Assembly: GCA_004293165.1 (NCBI GenBank)
Contig: RDYL01000002.1
Span: forward strand, 310,001 to 374,000
Direction of reading: 5' to 3'
Source: Flavobacteriia bacterium
GTDB lineage: Bacteria; Bacteroidota; Bacteroidia; Flavobacteriales; Flavobacteriaceae
DNA: 64,000 nt
In this document: positions 9,377 through 17,627 of the stretch, one piece after another
Numbering within the stretch: position 1 is the stretch's first letter
Layout of the letters: each line of letters starts with the position of its first letter
Program-made: the position numbers and the translations under genes
The notes under the pieces: model-generated
Databases searched by the model: none
What the model was told of the DNA's origin: nothing
Seen by the model: only the letters and a program-made list of their open reading frames with translations

Positions 9377-10720
9377 TTACACAACTCCTTGTGCTAACAT
9401 CGCATCTGCAACTTTAACAAAACCAGCAATATTGGCTCCTTTAACATAGTTAACATAACCATCTTCTTCAGTTCCGTATTTTTTACATTGACTGTGAATT
9501 CCAGTCATAATGTCTTTTAATCGAGCATCTACTTCTTCACTCGTCCAATTTAAACGAATAGAGTTTTGTGTCATTTCTAAACCAGATGCTGCAACACCTC
9601 CAGCATTAGCTGCTTTTCCAGGGGCGAATAATACTTTTGCATCTAAAAATTGTTTAATAGCGTCTAAAGTACATGGCATGTTAGCTGCTTCTGTAACACA
9701 TAAAACACCATTTGCAATTAATTTCATTGCATCTGCTTCAGTTAATTCATTTTGAGTCGCACATGGTATTGCGATATCTACCTTAGCTTCCCATGGACTT
9801 TTTCCTTTATGGAAAACAGCACTTGGGAATTTATCTGCATAACTTTCCGCTCTGTTATTTCCGCTTGCTCTCATTTCTAACATGAAATCGATTTTTTCAC
9901 CAGAAATTCCATCCGCATCATAAATATATCCATCAGGACCAGAAATTGTAACTAATTTTCCGCCTAATTCATTCACTTTTAAAGCTACACCCCAAGCTAC
10001 ATTTCCAAAACCAGAAATAGCTACCGTTTTACCTTCAATAGTTTGTCCAACTGTTTTTAACATTTGTTGTGTAAAATAAACAACTCCGTAACCTGTAGCT
10101 TCTGGACGAATCAACGAACCCCCGTAAGCCAATCCTTTACCTGTTAAAACACCTGTAAATTCGTTTCTAATTCTTTTATATTGACCAAACATGTAACCAA
10201 TTTCTCTAGCACCAACGCCAATATCTCCAGCAGGAACGTCTAAATCTGGACCAATATGACGACATAATTCTGTCATAAATGATTGGCAAAAACGCATAAC
10301 TTCAGCGTCTGATTTTCCCTGTGGATCAAAATCAGAACCTCCTTTACCACCTCCCATTGGAAGCGTTGTTAAACTATTTTTAAATACTTGTTCAAAAGCT
10401 AAAAACTTAAGCACCGATAAATTTACCGTTTGGTGGAAGCGAATACCTCCTTTATAAGGTCCAATTGCAGAATTCATTTGAATACGAAATCCTCTATTAA
10501 CTTGAATTTCGCCTTGATCATCTACCCAAGGCACTCTAAAAATAACTGAACGCTCTGGCTCAGCCATTCTTAACAATACATTTTTTCCATCATACTTTTT
10601 TTCATTGGCAATAAAAGGCATTACGGTTTCAGCAAATTCTCTTACTGCTTGTAAAAATTCAGGCTCATTTGGATTTTTGGCTTCAATTAGAGCCATAAAA
10701 TCATTGATTTTTTGTTCCAT
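9377..10720 (-). CDS. gdhA: NADP-type glutamate dehydrogenase
   Basis: A cytosolic enzyme that aminates 2-oxoglutarate with ammonia to form glutamate. The catalytic glycine-rich segment PMGGGKGG is at residues 121-128 with Lys126 in the active site. The nucleotide-binding domain shows GFGNVAWG near residue 240, and the C-terminus carries FAPGKAANAGGVA. At 447 aa it is the short hexameric form typically used for biosynthesis. It is monocistronic, with its own terminator and an upstream -7 box TATATTTG (10802-10809) that gives a leader of about 75 bases. Confidence 0.96.
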   Translation of the reverse strand: MEQKINDFMALIEAKNPNEPEFLQAVREFAETVMPFIANEKKYDGKNVLLRMAEPERSVIFRVPWVDDQGEIQVNRGFRIQMNSAIGPYKGGIRFHQTVNLSVLKFLAFEQVFKNSLTTLPMGGGKGGSDFDPQGKSDAEVMRFCQSFMTELCRHIGPDLDVPAGDIGVGAREIGYMFGQYKRIRNEFTGVLTGKGLAYGGSLIRPEATGYGVVYFTQQMLKTVGQTIEGKTVAISGFGNVAWGVALKVNELGGKLVTISGPDGYIYDADGISGEKIDFMLEMRASGNNRAESYADKFPSAVFHKGKSPWEAKVDIAIPCATQNELTEADAMKLIANGVLCVTEAANMPCTLDAIKQFLDAKVLFAPGKAANAGGVAASGLEMTQNSIRLNWTSEEVDARLKDIMTGIHSQCKKYGTEEDGYVNYVKGANIAGFVKVADAMLAQGVV

Positions 10721-10801
10721 TATTCTATAAAACTTGTAAATAAACTAATTCAATAAATATGTTATTTTTCTTAAATTATTATTTTCTAAAATTTAAGTCG
10801 A

Positions 10802-10809
10802 CAAATATA
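10802..10809 (-). promoter_or_regulatory. -7 promoter box for gdhA
   Basis: Minus-strand TATATTTG matches TAnnTTTG exactly in the divergent gap between gdhA and the THC0290_0291-like gene. No correctly spaced TTG was found. Confidence 0.5.
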
Positions 10810-10904
10810 CATTATAAAAGTTACTTGTTATATTTTTAATAAAAAATTATAATTTTTGTTATAAAAAAATTAAAAGGCTTTAATAAAAGTGCCTTTTGTT
10901 TTTA

Positions 10905-10912
10905 TATATTTG
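10905..10912 (+). promoter_or_regulatory. -7 promoter box for the THC0290_0291-like gene
   Basis: TATATTTG lies 24 bases before the preferred ATG at 10937. It falls inside the longer open frame that begins at 10889 and so argues against that earlier start. Confidence 0.55.
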
Positions 10913-10936
10913 TCCTATAATGGAAAAATTTTAGTA

Positions 10937-11713
10937 ATGACTAAAAAAAATAAATATCTCTTGATATTGCTTTTTGGAGTAAACTTGTCCGTGAATGCAC
11001 AATCTGGTTTCTCTCACGAAGTTGGAGCATTTATTGGTGAAGTTGCTTTGCAATCTGATTTTGGAGTAAGGCATGATTTTGAAACAAATGCAGGCAATAC
11101 AGGAATAGGAATTGGATTAGTACACTACATGAATTTTGCTTATCGAGCAAAATGTAACTGTTATGCCCCAAAAACCTATTTTAACGACCATTTCAAAGTT
11201 CGTTCTGAATTATCTTACAATAGTACAAAATTGAAACATTTTGGAAAATGGGTAAACAAAAATTCTTCTACTGCTGCTCAATTAAGAGCTATGAAAGGCG
11301 AAGCTAAAGTAACTGATATTGGAATGCAATTAGAATATTTTCCTTTTAGTATTAGAGAATTTACGGCAAGTAAAGGTCGCTGGGCTCCTTTTATTGCTTT
11401 AGGAGCTCATTATTCTTTTTTCCAAAACGGAACATATTCAGAGCTTGGTCCTATGGACACTCCTATATCAACTCCTGTAAAATATTATGGAGCATGGTCA
11501 AAAGAAGGAGGAAGTACTTGGTCGGTAGTATCGAGTATTGGAACACGATATAAATTAACAGAATTATCGGATTTATTTGCAGAAGTAAGATGGCAATACT
11601 ATTATTCTGACTGGGTTGATGGTTTAAACCCTGATCCAAAAATTTATACCGAAAACAAAGCTAATGACTGGAACTTATGGTTTCATGTAGGCTATATTTA
11701 TTATTTAAATTAA
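10937..11713 (+). CDS. THC0290_0291-family secreted/outer-membrane protein
   Basis: A 258-aa protein with a signal peptide ending at VNAQ, then an aromatic, beta-rich body of the outer-membrane beta-barrel type ending in YYLN. The pattern SHEVGAFIGEVALQSDFG, DFETNAGNTG and YFNDHFKVRSELSYN is what I know as the flavobacterial THC0290_0291 family, whose function is unknown. A conserved CNC pair lies near residue 70. I chose the ATG at 10937 rather than 10889 because a -7 box occupies the interval and the signal peptide begins at 10937. It is monocistronic and shares a bidirectional terminator with the convergent PLP enzyme gene. Confidence 0.78.
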   Translation: MTKKNKYLLILLFGVNLSVNAQSGFSHEVGAFIGEVALQSDFGVRHDFETNAGNTGIGIGLVHYMNFAYRAKCNCYAPKTYFNDHFKVRSELSYNSTKLKHFGKWVNKNSSTAAQLRAMKGEAKVTDIGMQLEYFPFSIREFTASKGRWAPFIALGAHYSFFQNGTYSELGPMDTPISTPVKYYGAWSKEGGSTWSVVSSIGTRYKLTELSDLFAEVRWQYYYSDWVDGLNPDPKIYTENKANDWNLWFHVGYIYYLN

Positions 11714-11730
11714 TAGTATATTGCAACATA

Positions 11731-11763
11731 AAAAAATCCCAATTCTCACGAATCGGGATTTTT
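11731..11763. terminator. bidirectional terminator between convergent genes
   Basis: AAAAATCCCAATTC and GAATCGGGATTTTT form a 14-bp stem with one mismatch around a TCAC loop, with A and T tracts on either side. It can serve both the plus-strand membrane-protein gene and the minus-strand cystathionine gamma-synthase gene. Confidence 0.85.
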
Positions 11764-11780
11764 ATTTATAACTATTTCCA

Positions 11781-12923
11781 TTACTTGAAAGCTTGTTCCA
11801 AATCGGCTAACAAATCTTCGATATCTTCAACTCCAACACTCAAACGAACTAAATCATCTGAAATGCCAACTTCTTTTCTTTTGTCTTCAGGAATTGAAGC
11901 ATGTGTCATCAAAGCTGGATGATTTGCTAACGATTCTACGCCACCTAATGATTCTGCTAAAGTGAATACTTTTAAATTTTCTAAGAATTTAATCGCATCT
12001 TCTTTTTTACCAGATTTAAAAGTAAACGTTACCATTCCTCCAAAACCACTCATTTGCTTTTTAGCAATTTCATGAAATGGATGCGATGTTAATCCAGGAT
12101 AAAAAACTCTTTCTACTAAAGGATGATTATCTAAATATGCAGCAACTTTTTCTCCATTTTCACAATGACGTTGTACACGTAAATGCAATGTTTTGATTCC
12201 TCTTAAAACCAAGAAAGAATCCATTGGTCCTAAGGTAGCTCCTGTTGCGAATTGTTTAAAATGTAATTCTTCGCCTAACGCTTTATCTTTAATAATTAAA
12301 GCTCCCGCAATTACATCTGAGTGACCTCCTAAATATTTTGTCGCCGAATGCATTACAATATCAGCACCTAAATCCAATGGTTTTTGTAAATAGGGAGTTG
12401 CGAAAGTATTATCTACTGCGAACAAAACATTATGCTTCTTAGTAATTTGCGCAATCGCAGCAATATCCGCTAATTTCATTAATGGATTTGTTGGTGTTTC
12501 AACCCAAACCAATTTTGTGTTTTCATTGATTAATGATTGGAATTTCTCCAAATCATTCATATCCACAAAATTAAATTTGATACCGCTATCTTTATATAAT
12601 CGTGTAAATAATCGGTAAGTCCCACCATATAAATCGTCCATGGCGATGATTTCGTCACCTGATTTGAACATACGTAACAAACAATCGGTTGCTGCTAATC
12701 CAGAAGAAAAAGCCAAACCTCTTGCTCCGTTTTCGATACTTGCTAAAGCGTCTTCTAAAGCGGTTCTTGTTGGATTTGCTGCTCTACTATATTCGTAATC
12801 GCCTACTGGTTTTCCAGGACTTGATTGCACATAAGTAGATGTTTGAAATATCGGAGGCATTACGGCTCCTGTTACTTTTTCATGATGTTGCCCACCATGT
12901 ATGGTTTTAGTATTGAATTTCAT
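11781..12923 (-). CDS. cystathionine gamma-synthase/trans-sulfuration PLP enzyme
   Basis: A cytosolic Cys/Met-metabolism PLP enzyme that joins an activated homoserine to cysteine, or cleaves cystathionine in the reverse direction. The PLP lysine is Lys196 in HSATKYLGGHSD and the cofactor-binding Asp is Asp171 in VDNTFATPYLQ. The N-terminal TIHGG and EYSRAANPTR segments are typical. At 380 aa it fits MetB; the family is hard to split, so cystathionine gamma-lyase or O-acetylhomoserine sulfhydrylase remain possible. A -7 box TACCTTTG lies at 12940-12947, 17 bases upstream, so it has its own promoter. Confidence 0.88.
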   Translation of the reverse strand: MKFNTKTIHGGQHHEKVTGAVMPPIFQTSTYVQSSPGKPVGDYEYSRAANPTRTALEDALASIENGARGLAFSSGLAATDCLLRMFKSGDEIIAMDDLYGGTYRLFTRLYKDSGIKFNFVDMNDLEKFQSLINENTKLVWVETPTNPLMKLADIAAIAQITKKHNVLFAVDNTFATPYLQKPLDLGADIVMHSATKYLGGHSDVIAGALIIKDKALGEELHFKQFATGATLGPMDSFLVLRGIKTLHLRVQRHCENGEKVAAYLDNHPLVERVFYPGLTSHPFHEIAKKQMSGFGGMVTFTFKSGKKEDAIKFLENLKVFTLAESLGGVESLANHPALMTHASIPEDKRKEVGISDDLVRLSVGVEDIEDLLADLEQAFK

Positions 12924-12939
12924 TTTTATTAATTTTTTA

Positions 12940-12947
12940 CAAAGGTA
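12940..12947 (-). promoter_or_regulatory. -7 promoter box for the cystathionine gamma-synthase gene
   Basis: Minus-strand TACCTTTG matches TAnnTTTG exactly and lies between the DinB-like stop codon and the start of the PLP enzyme. Confidence 0.6.
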
Positions 12948-12953
12948 ATAAGA

Positions 12954-13409
12954 TTAAAGGAATTTTTTGATTTGTAGCATAATTCCCAAATGAATACCTT
13001 CATGATAATTATTAAATTCCATAGCTTCTTTCCAAGTTCCTAAATGAAATCCTGTTTTCGTTTGATACGGATGAAATTCTTTGAAAACGCCTGTTTCAAA
13101 ATCGGATTTGGTTTTTTCTACCATTTCTGAAAGCAATTTTTTAATTTCATCTACTTCAGCTTGCGTAGTTTTTCCATCTGGACGCGAACCATTTTGGTAT
13201 TTCTCAAAAAGGGAATCCGAAATATGCATTGGCAATCCTGATAACGCGTATACCAATTTTTGCTGTGAAACAATAGCATGTGCAATGTTCCAAATCAAAT
13301 TGTTACTCATGCCTGCCGGAATGGTATTGAGTTGTTCTAACGAATAGTTGTCTAAAAAATTTTGATACAATCCTCGGCTGGTTTGCCAAATTCTAAAAGT
13401 TGCTTCCAT
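12954..13409 (-). CDS. DinB-family putative metal-binding four-helix protein
   Basis: A 151-aa DinB/YfiT-superfamily protein. The expected metal ligands are visible as a histidine in WNIAHAIVSQQ and the two histidines of YHEGIHLG near the C-terminus. Members are metal-dependent hydrolases or thiol transferases; the specific reaction is unknown. The gene stands on its own, divergent from the ArsC-like gene. Confidence 0.85.
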   Translation of the reverse strand: MEATFRIWQTSRGLYQNFLDNYSLEQLNTIPAGMSNNLIWNIAHAIVSQQKLVYALSGLPMHISDSLFEKYQNGSRPDGKTTQAEVDEIKKLLSEMVEKTKSDFETGVFKEFHPYQTKTGFHLGTWKEAMEFNNYHEGIHLGIMLQIKKFL

Positions 13410-13456
13410 TATTTATTTTTTTATAAAATTACTGATTTTTAGAATTCAAAAGACTG

Positions 13457-13464
13457 TATTTTTG
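13457..13464 (+). promoter_or_regulatory. -7 promoter box for the ArsC-like gene
   Basis: TATTTTTG matches TAnnTTTG exactly, 24 bases before the ATG at 13489. It overlaps an in-frame ATG at 13462, which therefore is not the start. Confidence 0.6.
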
Positions 13465-13488
13465 TGGCTGAAATTGAAAAACATCAAA

Positions 13489-13845
13489 ATGAATAAAATA
13501 TATTACTTGGCTTCGTGCGATACGTGCCGAAAAATCATCAAATCGCTACCTAATTCTGATAAATTGACCTTTATTGACATTCGTCAAAATCCAATTTCAG
13601 AAAGCGATTTGGAAGAAATGTACCAACTTTCGGGAAGTTACGAAGCGCTTTTTAGCAAAAAAGCGCAATTGTATAAATCGTTAGGTTTAAAAGATAAAAA
13701 TCTAACTGAAGCCGATTTTAAAAAATATCTTTTAGAACATTACACGTTTTTGAGTCGTCCTGTTATTCTTTTTAATAATGAAATTTTTATCGGGAACACG
13801 CAACCCAATGTCCTTAAATTAACGAAAGCTCTTCAAAGTGTCTAA
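13489..13845 (+). CDS. ArsC/Spx-type thioredoxin-fold protein
   Basis: A 118-aa protein of the arsenate reductase-like family. The redox pair lies in ASCDTCRK near the N-terminus, and the C-terminal half carries the SRPVILFNN loop with the conserved Arg-Pro. Arsenate reductase, Spx-like regulator or an unassigned thiol oxidoreductase are all possible, and no ars genes are nearby. The ATG at 13489 is chosen because the longer frame starts inside the -7 box. The gene overlaps the following transporter gene by 8 bases. Confidence 0.85.
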   Translation: MNKIYYLASCDTCRKIIKSLPNSDKLTFIDIRQNPISESDLEEMYQLSGSYEALFSKKAQLYKSLGLKDKNLTEADFKKYLLEHYTFLSRPVILFNNEIFIGNTQPNVLKLTKALQSV

Positions 13846-14725
13846 AAGAAGTTGGGCTTTATTTGCCGCTACCTTAGTTTCCATCATTTACGGCGTAACC
13901 TTTACGATTGCTAAAGATGTTATGCCTAAATACGTTGACGCTTTCGGATTTATTATCATGCGTGTTGGCGGTTCGGTAATTTTATTTTGGTTGATATCCT
14001 TTTTCGGACCCAAAGAAAAAATCGCCAAAGAAGATTTTCCTCGCATTGTTGCTGCTGCGTTTTTCGGAGTAGCTTTCAATATGCTAACTTTTTTCAAAGG
14101 ATTGAGTTATACTTCGCCTATTATGGGAGCCGTATTAATGGTTACAACACCTATGATTGTCCTCGTTTTATCAGCATTCATCATGAAAGAACGGATGGAA
14201 AACCGAAAAGTATTAGGCATCATTTTAGGCTTAGCTGGTACCATAACGTTAATTCTCTACGGAAAATCATTAGTCAATGCCACGAATGCGAGTTTAGGCA
14301 ATTTATTGGTTTTTGTTAACGCTGTTTCCTATGCATTTTACCTCATCATTGTAAAGAAATTAATGGATAAATACAACGCCTTCACCTTCGTGAAATGGAT
14401 TTACACTTTTGGTTTTCTGATGGTATTACCTTTTGGTTGGGGCGAATTTCATGCGATAGATTTTGCTAATTTACCAATCGATATTATCTGGAAAATTGGT
14501 TTTGTTGTGATATTTTCAACGTTCTTAACGTATTTGCTAAATTTAATTTCAATGCGAGAACTAAAACCCACAACCGTAGCGGTTTTTATCTATTTACAAC
14601 CACTTTTTGCTACCATTTTCGCAGTAAGTTTAGGAAAAGACGATTTAAGTTTGGTGAAATTAATTTCGGCAGTGTTGATATTTGTTGGGGTTTATTTAGT
14701 TACCCAAAAGAAATCTGCTTCATAA
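13838..14725 (+). CDS. EamA/DMT-superfamily transporter
   Basis: A 295-aa inner-membrane protein with about ten transmembrane helices in two homologous halves, the arrangement of two EamA domains (for example AAFFGVAFNMLTFFKGLSYTS and TVAVFIYLQPLFATIFAV). Family members export metabolites or amino acids; the substrate is unknown. It overlaps the ArsC-like gene by 8 bases, so the pair is co-transcribed. Confidence 0.88.
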   Translation: MSKRSWALFAATLVSIIYGVTFTIAKDVMPKYVDAFGFIIMRVGGSVILFWLISFFGPKEKIAKEDFPRIVAAAFFGVAFNMLTFFKGLSYTSPIMGAVLMVTTPMIVLVLSAFIMKERMENRKVLGIILGLAGTITLILYGKSLVNATNASLGNLLVFVNAVSYAFYLIIVKKLMDKYNAFTFVKWIYTFGFLMVLPFGWGEFHAIDFANLPIDIIWKIGFVVIFSTFLTYLLNLISMRELKPTTVAVFIYLQPLFATIFAVSLGKDDLSLVKLISAVLIFVGVYLVTQKKSAS

Positions 14726-14738
14726 TCAGAAATTCTTT

Positions 14739-14769
14739 ACTGAACACTAAAAACTGAACACTGAACACT
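14739..14769. repeat. three copies of the intergenic word ACTGAACACT
   Basis: ACTGAACACT at 14739-14748 and two overlapping copies at 14753-14769 lie in the gap before the yicC-like gene. The same word occurs at 37095-37105 and, in both orientations, at 55263-55314. Confidence 0.8.
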
Positions 14770-14775
14770 TTTTCT

Positions 14776-14783
14776 TATCTTTG
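14776..14783 (+). promoter_or_regulatory. -7 promoter box for the yicC-gmk-nadD group
   Basis: TATCTTTG matches TAnnTTTG exactly, 19 bases before the ATG at 14803 and directly after the ACTGAACACT repeats. Confidence 0.6.
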
Positions 14784-14802
14784 AAGACATTTTTATAACA
14801 AT

Positions 14803-15663
14803 ATGATACAATCCATGACGGGTTTTGGAAAAGCATCTTTGCAATTACCAACCAAAAAAATTACCGTAGAAATCAAATCGCTAAACAGTAAAGGTTTAGA
14901 CTTAAATACACGTATGCCTTCAGTTTTCCGTGAAATGGAATTGGGTTTACGTAATCAAATTTCGCAACGTTTAGAGCGTGGAAAAGTTGATTTTTCACTT
15001 TATGTGGAAGTTACTGGCGAAGAAACGACTTCAAAAATCAATGTACCAATTATAAAAGGGTACATCAACCAGATGAAAGCCGTTATTCCAACTGCAGATG
15101 AAACGGAATTAATGAAAATGGCGGTTCGTATGCCTGATGCATTAAAAACCGAGCGCGACGAAATCGATGAAAACGAATGGAAACAAATCCAAACCGTGAT
15201 TAATGAAGCTTTGGAAAACATCGCTAATTTTAGAAAAGACGAAGGTGCTTCTTTGGAAAAAGAATTCCAATTGCGCATTTCAAACATCAATAATTTAATG
15301 AACGAAGCGGTTTCTTACGATGCTGAACGCGTTGAAACGGTAAAAACTCGTTTAAGAACAGCTTTAGACGAATTAAAAGTGAACGTTGATGAAAATCGTT
15401 TCGAGCAAGAGTTGATTTTTTATCTTGAAAAATACGACATTACCGAAGAAAAAGTGCGTTTGGGTAACCATTTGAACTATTTTCTAGAAACCTTGAATGG
15501 AACAGAAGCAAACGGAAGAAAATTAGGTTTCATCACGCAAGAAATGGGAAGAGAAATCAATACCATGGGATCCAAATCCAACCATACCGAAATGCAAAAA
15601 TTGGTGGTAATGATGAAAGATGAATTGGAGAAAATTAAGGAGCAAGTATTAAACGTTTTATAG
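14803..15663 (+). CDS. YicC/YloC-family endoribonuclease
   Basis: A 286-aa protein that opens with the family signature MIQSMTGFGKAS and ends with the DUF1732 segment ETLNGTEANGRKLGFITQEMGREINTMGSKS. The family is a stress-linked endoribonuclease in E. coli (YicC) and B. subtilis (YloC). It is followed by gmk and nadD, a gene order common in Bacteroidota and partly shared with Firmicutes (yloC-gmk), which supports the call. Confidence 0.93.
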   Translation: MIQSMTGFGKASLQLPTKKITVEIKSLNSKGLDLNTRMPSVFREMELGLRNQISQRLERGKVDFSLYVEVTGEETTSKINVPIIKGYINQMKAVIPTADETELMKMAVRMPDALKTERDEIDENEWKQIQTVINEALENIANFRKDEGASLEKEFQLRISNINNLMNEAVSYDAERVETVKTRLRTALDELKVNVDENRFEQELIFYLEKYDITEEKVRLGNHLNYFLETLNGTEANGRKLGFITQEMGREINTMGSKSNHTEMQKLVVMMKDELEKIKEQVLNVL

Positions 15664-15671
15664 TTTAAGCC

Positions 15672-15727
15672 CCACAGATTAGAAGAATTTTCACGGATTA
15701 AAATCGTTATAATCCTATAATCCGTGG
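15672..15727. repeat. intergenic inverted-repeat element between yicC and gmk
   Basis: CACGGATTA (15692-15700) and TAATCCGTG (15718-15726) are inverted copies around a 17-base loop, and a related CCACAGATTA precedes the left arm. A short hairpin of repetitive intergenic character; it is not followed by a clear T tract, so it is unlikely to be a strong terminator. Confidence 0.7.
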
Positions 15728-15743
15728 CAAAAATAACAACACA

Positions 15744-16316
15744 ATGACTAAAGGAAAATTATTAGTATTCTCTGCGCCATCAGGTTCAGGAAAAACCACT
15801 ATAGTAAGACATTTATTAGCCCAACCCGATTTGAATTTAGAATTTTCAATTTCATGTACAACGCGCCAACCACGTGGCGAAGAAGTACATGGAAAAGATT
15901 ATTATTTTATCTCTTGGGACGAATTCAAAAAGCATATTAAAGCAGAAGATTTTGTGGAATGGGAAGAAGTATATACCGATAATTTCTACGGCACTTTAAA
16001 AGCCGAAGTAGAACGTATCTGGTCGTTAGGAAAACACGTAATTTTTGATATTGACGTTGCGGGTGGTTTACGTATAAAAAGCAAATTTCCAAACGAAACG
16101 TTAGCTGTTTTTGTAAAACCTCCAAGTGTTGATGAATTAAAACGTCGCCTAAAACAACGTTCTACAGAAAGCGAAGACAAAATTAACATGCGTATCGCAA
16201 AAGCATCAGTAGAATTAGCAACCGCACCACAGTTTGATACTATCATCAAAAATTATGATTTAGATGTGGCCAAAGAAGATGCGTATCAATTGGTAAAAGA
16301 TTTTATTAATAAATAA
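15744..16316 (+). CDS. gmk: guanylate kinase
   Basis: Phosphorylates GMP to GDP with ATP in nucleotide metabolism. The P-loop APSGSGKTTI covers residues 11-20, the GMP-binding region carries SCTTRQPRGEEVHGKDYYF, and the lid region is RLKQRSTESEDKINMRIAKA. 190 aa is the usual length. It lies between yicC and nadD on the same strand. Confidence 0.97.
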   Translation: MTKGKLLVFSAPSGSGKTTIVRHLLAQPDLNLEFSISCTTRQPRGEEVHGKDYYFISWDEFKKHIKAEDFVEWEEVYTDNFYGTLKAEVERIWSLGKHVIFDIDVAGGLRIKSKFPNETLAVFVKPPSVDELKRRLKQRSTESEDKINMRIAKASVELATAPQFDTIIKNYDLDVAKEDAYQLVKDFINK

Positions 16317-16324
16317 ACCGTAGA

Positions 16325-16352
16325 GTAGAGACGCGATTAATCGCGTCTTTAC
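16325..16352. repeat. 28-base palindrome between gmk and nadD
   Basis: A perfect 20-base palindrome AGACGCGATTAATCGCGTCT (16329-16348) is extended by four more pairs on each side (one G-T). It is much richer in GC than its surroundings. It begins 8 bases after the gmk stop and ends 11 bases before the nadD start. Confidence 0.9.
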
Positions 16353-16363
16353 AACAAATAATT

Positions 16364-16945
16364 ATGAAAATCGGATTGTATTTCGGAACGTTTAATCCCA
16401 TTCATATTGGGCATTTAATTATTGCCAATCACATGGCAGAGCATTCTGATTTGGATCAAATTTGGATGGTCGTTACGCCACATAATCCGCACAAGCAGAA
16501 AAGTACTTTGTTAGATGATTACCATCGTTTACACATGGTGCATTTAGCAACGGAAGATTACCCAAAAATCCAACCTTCGGATATTGAATTCAAATTACCG
16601 CAGCCGAATTATACCGTTAATACCTTAGCGCATTTACAAGAAAAATTTCCAAAACACGAATTTTCCTTAATCATGGGTGAAGACAATTTGAACTCACTCC
16701 ACAAGTGGAAAAACTACGAAGTCATTTTGCAAAACCACGATATTTTTGTGTATCCAAGATTCAATTCTGGTGAAATCGACGAGCAATTTGTCAATCATTC
16801 AAAAATTCATCGTGTAGGCGCCCCTGTAATTGAATTATCCTCCACCTTCATTCGCGAAAGCATTAAAAACGGTAAAAATGTAGTTCCGATGTTACCGAAT
16901 AAAGTTTGGGAATATGTGGAGCATAATAATTTTTATAAGAAGTAA
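16364..16945 (+). CDS. nadD: nicotinate-nucleotide adenylyltransferase
   Basis: Adenylylates nicotinate mononucleotide to deamido-NAD in NAD synthesis. The nucleotidyl-transferase motif is HIGH at residues 14-17 within GTFNPIHIGHLIIANHM, and the second ATP motif SSTFIRESI is near residue 170. 193 aa is a normal length. The RNA-processing, GMP and NAD genes upstream and here form one plus-strand group, divided by intergenic palindromes. Confidence 0.96.
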   Translation: MKIGLYFGTFNPIHIGHLIIANHMAEHSDLDQIWMVVTPHNPHKQKSTLLDDYHRLHMVHLATEDYPKIQPSDIEFKLPQPNYTVNTLAHLQEKFPKHEFSLIMGEDNLNSLHKWKNYEVILQNHDIFVYPRFNSGEIDEQFVNHSKIHRVGAPVIELSSTFIRESIKNGKNVVPMLPNKVWEYVEHNNFYKK

Positions 16946-16956
16946 TAAATAATTAT

Positions 16957-17538
16957 ATGACAAAAAGAATTTTCATCTTCACTATATTTTCAATTCTAAT
17001 TTCATGTTCGGAAAAACAATTTTTATTTGAAAATTACACAAATTATCCTGTAAAATTTGCGAAAAAAAATTTTGTTTACCCAAATAATGAATTTGAAATT
17101 TTCTTACCGTTGAATTGGGAAAGTAAAATTGAAAATTATGAAGATAATGATGAAATAATTTTAGGAATTGATGCGATTTCAAAACCTGACAAAGAAAACT
17201 TTATCAATGCAATTAGCATTCAAAAAATGAATCCGTCTTCATCAAAGAAAGATTTGAAATCTGAGTATGATTACTTAATTGAAAAATTAAAACAAAAAGA
17301 TTCTTTTGAAATTATTGCTTCAGGAAAAACAGATTTTTTGAAAAATGAAGCTTACTTTATCCATTCGAAATCTAATTCTGGAAATTATGGTGAATTAGAA
17401 ATGATAACCATAATTATTAAAAGCGGTAGTGACAATAATTATTTTTATTTAAATGCTGGTGCTTCCAGAACAAAAGATTTAAATAAAAATATGTCAATGA
17501 TGCTGAATTGTTTAAAAACGTTCAAACAAAAGAAATAG
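16957..17538 (+). CDS. putative lipoprotein, uncharacterised
   Basis: A 193-aa protein with a short hydrophobic leader ending in the lipobox ILISC, so it should be lipidated at Cys17. The mature part contains EFEIFLPLNWESKIE and a later strand-rich region, resembling the PsbP-like fold seen in many secreted bacterial proteins, but I cannot assign a family. It starts 11 bases after nadD and may be read through from it. Confidence 0.75.
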   Translation: MTKRIFIFTIFSILISCSEKQFLFENYTNYPVKFAKKNFVYPNNEFEIFLPLNWESKIENYEDNDEIILGIDAISKPDKENFINAISIQKMNPSSSKKDLKSEYDYLIEKLKQKDSFEIIASGKTDFLKNEAYFIHSKSNSGNYGELEMITIIIKSGSDNNYFYLNAGASRTKDLNKNMSMMLNCLKTFKQKK

Positions 17539-17583
17539 TCATCTCTTAACATTCCTTTACCATTCGTTCCCAATCTCATTGCG

Positions 17584-17591
17584 TAACTTTG
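17584..17591 (+). promoter_or_regulatory. -7 promoter box for the alcohol dehydrogenase gene
   Basis: TAACTTTG matches TAnnTTTG exactly, 36 bases before the ATG at 17628. The leader holds a small GCTG/CAGC hairpin. Confidence 0.55.
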
Positions 17592-17627
17592 CGGGGATGC
17601 TGAACTAAATCCAGCAAGACAATTATT

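Noticed and set aside
10889-10936. Upstream start for the THC0290_0291-like gene
   Set aside because: The stretch contains the -7 promoter box and comes before a good signal peptide starting at 10937.
13462-13488. Upstream start for the ArsC-like gene
   Set aside because: The ATG lies within the TATTTTTG promoter box, and the family N-terminus begins at MNKIYYLAS.
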